From: Brevinema_A sp051649245
GTDB lineage: Bacteria; Spirochaetota; Brevinematia; Brevinematales; Brevinemataceae
Assembly (NCBI GenBank): GCA_051649245.1
Contig: JBOFGS010000019.1
Span: 186,001-250,000, forward strand
DNA: 64,000 nucleotides
Direction of reading: 5' to 3'
Below, piece after piece: positions 62,828 through 64,000 of the stretch. Under the pieces are notes generated by a model, which saw only the letters and a program-made list of their open reading frames with translations, did not search any database and was not told the DNA's origin. How positions within the stretch are numbered: position 1 is the stretch's first letter; each line of letters begins with the position of its first letter. The position numbers were made by a program, and so were the translations under genes.

Positions 62828-63781
62828 TTATTTTGTTTTTCGTTCCAATTCTTCCAATAATTGATTAAAAGCAGGTGGATTGGGAAGGGTAAATTCCATT
62901 GTTTCACCTGTTGTTGGATGTTTAAACGATAAATAACAAGCAATCAATCCCATACCAGGAAGATTGACGCGTTGTCTGGAATAAAGTTCATCGTTTACAA
63001 TCGGATAACCAAGATGCAATAAATGTACACGAATTTGGTGTGTGCGTCCTGTAAACAGTTTACATGCAAGTAATGCATGTTCTTTAAAATATTTTAAAGT
63101 TTTAAAATCGGTACGTGCGTCACGACCACCTTTTTTGACCACAGACATTTTTTTTCTATCGTAAGTGGATCGCCCAATGTTTAGTTTGATGACACCGTGT
63201 TCTGGAGGGTGTCCTTTTACTAAAGCTTTATAAATTTTTATGATTTCTCTATTTTTGAATGCATCACTAAGAGCTCTGTGTGTTTTTTCGTTTAAGGCAA
63301 TAAGCATAAGACCTCTTGTGTCTTTGTCTAATCGATGCACAATCCCCACACGATTTTCATCACCAAAATTATCATCTAATTCTTCTTCTTGAAGAAAATG
63401 AAGAATACCATTTGCAAGGGTACCTGATTCATGTCCTTTGGCTGGATGAACCACCAATCCCCAAGGTTTGTCGATAACCATCAGATCATTATCTCTATAA
63501 ATGATATTAAAATTAATTTGCTCTGGTTCAAACGAAACATCAATGTTTTTTTTCCAATAAGCTTCAATTGCATCATTAATTTTTAGTTTGTGGGAAAGTT
63601 TTCCTTCTCGACCATTAATAGAAACAACACACTCTGCATTTTTTAGAGCACTTCGTGAAACATCAGGATTTAATAAAGCAATCGCATGATCAACACGTTG
63701 TCCTACATGTTCTTCACTTGCGATGAAGCTTAATTGGTGATATTCTTTATGTTTTTCAAAAAATTCCGATAGATAAGACAT
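62828..63781 (-). CDS. rluD: RluD-type 23S rRNA pseudouridine synthase
   Basis: The 317-residue protein has an N-terminal S4 RNA-binding domain (about 22-80: HVGQRVDHAIALLNPDVSRSALKNAE) and a catalytic domain with VIDKPWGLVVHPAKGH, the active-site Asp152 in VHRLDKDTRGLML, and RTHQIRVHLLHLGYPIVNDELY. It makes pseudouridines in 23S rRNA helix 69 or a related site. AAGGA lies 8 bases before the ATG, inside the coding start of the divergent gene at 63780. The two start codons overlap by two bases. Confidence 0.93.
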   Translation of the reverse strand: MSYLSEFFEKHKEYHQLSFIASEEHVGQRVDHAIALLNPDVSRSALKNAECVVSINGREGKLSHKLKINDAIEAYWKKNIDVSFEPEQINFNIIYRDNDLMVIDKPWGLVVHPAKGHESGTLANGILHFLQEEELDDNFGDENRVGIVHRLDKDTRGLMLIALNEKTHRALSDAFKNREIIKIYKALVKGHPPEHGVIKLNIGRSTYDRKKMSVVKKGGRDARTDFKTLKYFKEHALLACKLFTGRTHQIRVHLLHLGYPIVNDELYSRQRVNLPGMGLIACYLSFKHPTTGETMEFTLPNPPAFNQLLEELERKTK

Positions 63782-64000
63782 GAAAAAAGTCCTTGTATTT
63801 TTCTTACTTTTTCTAAGTAATAGTGCATTTGCTAGGGTGTCTGATTTTATGATCCAACCTGTTCCAAAACGTTTAGATACAAAAGAAGATTTAATTAAAA
63901 TCGATTCTGTGACGCTTAATCAAAACGAGAAACAAGATACGTTAGCTCGTAATATTTATTTTTTGGAACTTGCTTTGGTGATGCCTTTTGATCATCCCAT
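63780..64000 (+). CDS. N-terminal part of an exported protein
   Basis: From ATG 63780-63782 the frame is open to the window end. The first residues form a signal peptide (MKKVLVFFLLFLSNSAFA), followed by RVSDFMIQPVPKRLDTKE. No family is recognisable from 73 codons. The ribosome site is weak. The ATG overlaps the start codon of rluD on the other strand (CATG), so each gene's leader and promoter must lie in the other's coding region. Confidence 0.7.
   Translation, partial: MKKVLVFFLLFLSNSAFARVSDFMIQPVPKRLDTKEDLIKIDSVTLNQNEKQDTLARNIYFLELALVMPFDHP

Overview
This window is an AT-rich bacterial chromosome segment packed with housekeeping genes on both strands. It comes from a diderm: it encodes a TonB-like protein, three lipobox lipoproteins, an RlpA/SPOR protein and many proteins with Sec signal peptides. 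The mix points to Spirochaetota: a Gld-type ABC cluster beside parAB, a PAS/SpoIIE phosphatase, a UPF0182 protein, exported TPR, Fn3-like and ankyrin proteins, and very low GC. A small-genome, host-associated lineage such as Brevinema would fit. That placement is inference from gene content, not from a database search.

Layout. 1-5223 (-): one operon from a strong promoter at 5195-5223, rpmF-plsX-fabH-two unknown exported proteins-fabG-fabF (cut by the window edge); fabD and acpP are not at their usual places. 5255-6091 (-): TonB-like protein. 6124-7799 (+): Fn3-like membrane protein and exported ankyrin protein. 7814-8485 (-): nadD. 8522-13688 (+): exported protein, two Fn3-like lipoproteins and mfd. 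13711-18761 (-): parB, parA, two parS sites and a three-gene ABC system. 18885-20990 (-): PAS/SpoIIE phosphatase. 20991-21486: long gap with TGTGCG repeats. 21487-25758 (+): Fn3/TPR envelope proteins and a HAD phosphatase. 25802-27667 (+): lepA. 27718-29287 (-): two paralogous exported proteins with a decayed stretch between them. 29475-35978 (-): rpoD, dnaG, a possible sialyltransferase-type glycosyltransferase and a large secreted LamG/Fn3-like protein. 36079-37050 (-): SPFH protein. 37133-37775 (+): ABM monooxygenase, tRNA-Cys, tRNA-Leu. 37825-39155 (-): coiled-coil membrane protein and a PpiC/SurA-like protein without a signal peptide.

39316-45208 (+): HAMP/PAS-like membrane protein, UPF0182, a small conserved-looking protein, an LPP20/FlgP-like exported protein and a CHAT-type caspase-like protein. 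45229-47022 (-): aspS. 47161-50120 (+): der, bcp and a sugar nucleotidyltransferase. 50161-53959 (-): smc and an exported TPR-like protein. 54119-55798 (+): tRNA-Pro and rlpA/SPOR. 55831-59844 (-): rsmG-maf-TPR-dprA-hydrolase. 59899-60582 (+): lipoprotein. 60604-63781 (-): rluD, a small protein, a SpoU methyltransferase and an exported ankyrin protein. 63780-64000 (+): start of an exported protein.

Most convergent gene ends share a perfect-stem bidirectional terminator, and several promoters match the sigma-70 consensus closely. The observations most worth following are an SMC whose hinge is shrunk to about 50 residues with a CX6C pair, a small CHAT protease coupled to an exported LPP20-like protein, two parS sites upstream of parA, two unknown exported proteins inside the fatty-acid operon, and a set of AT-rich inverted repeats placed at promoters or in 5' leaders. 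I see no CRISPR array, insertion sequence, prophage or rRNA.
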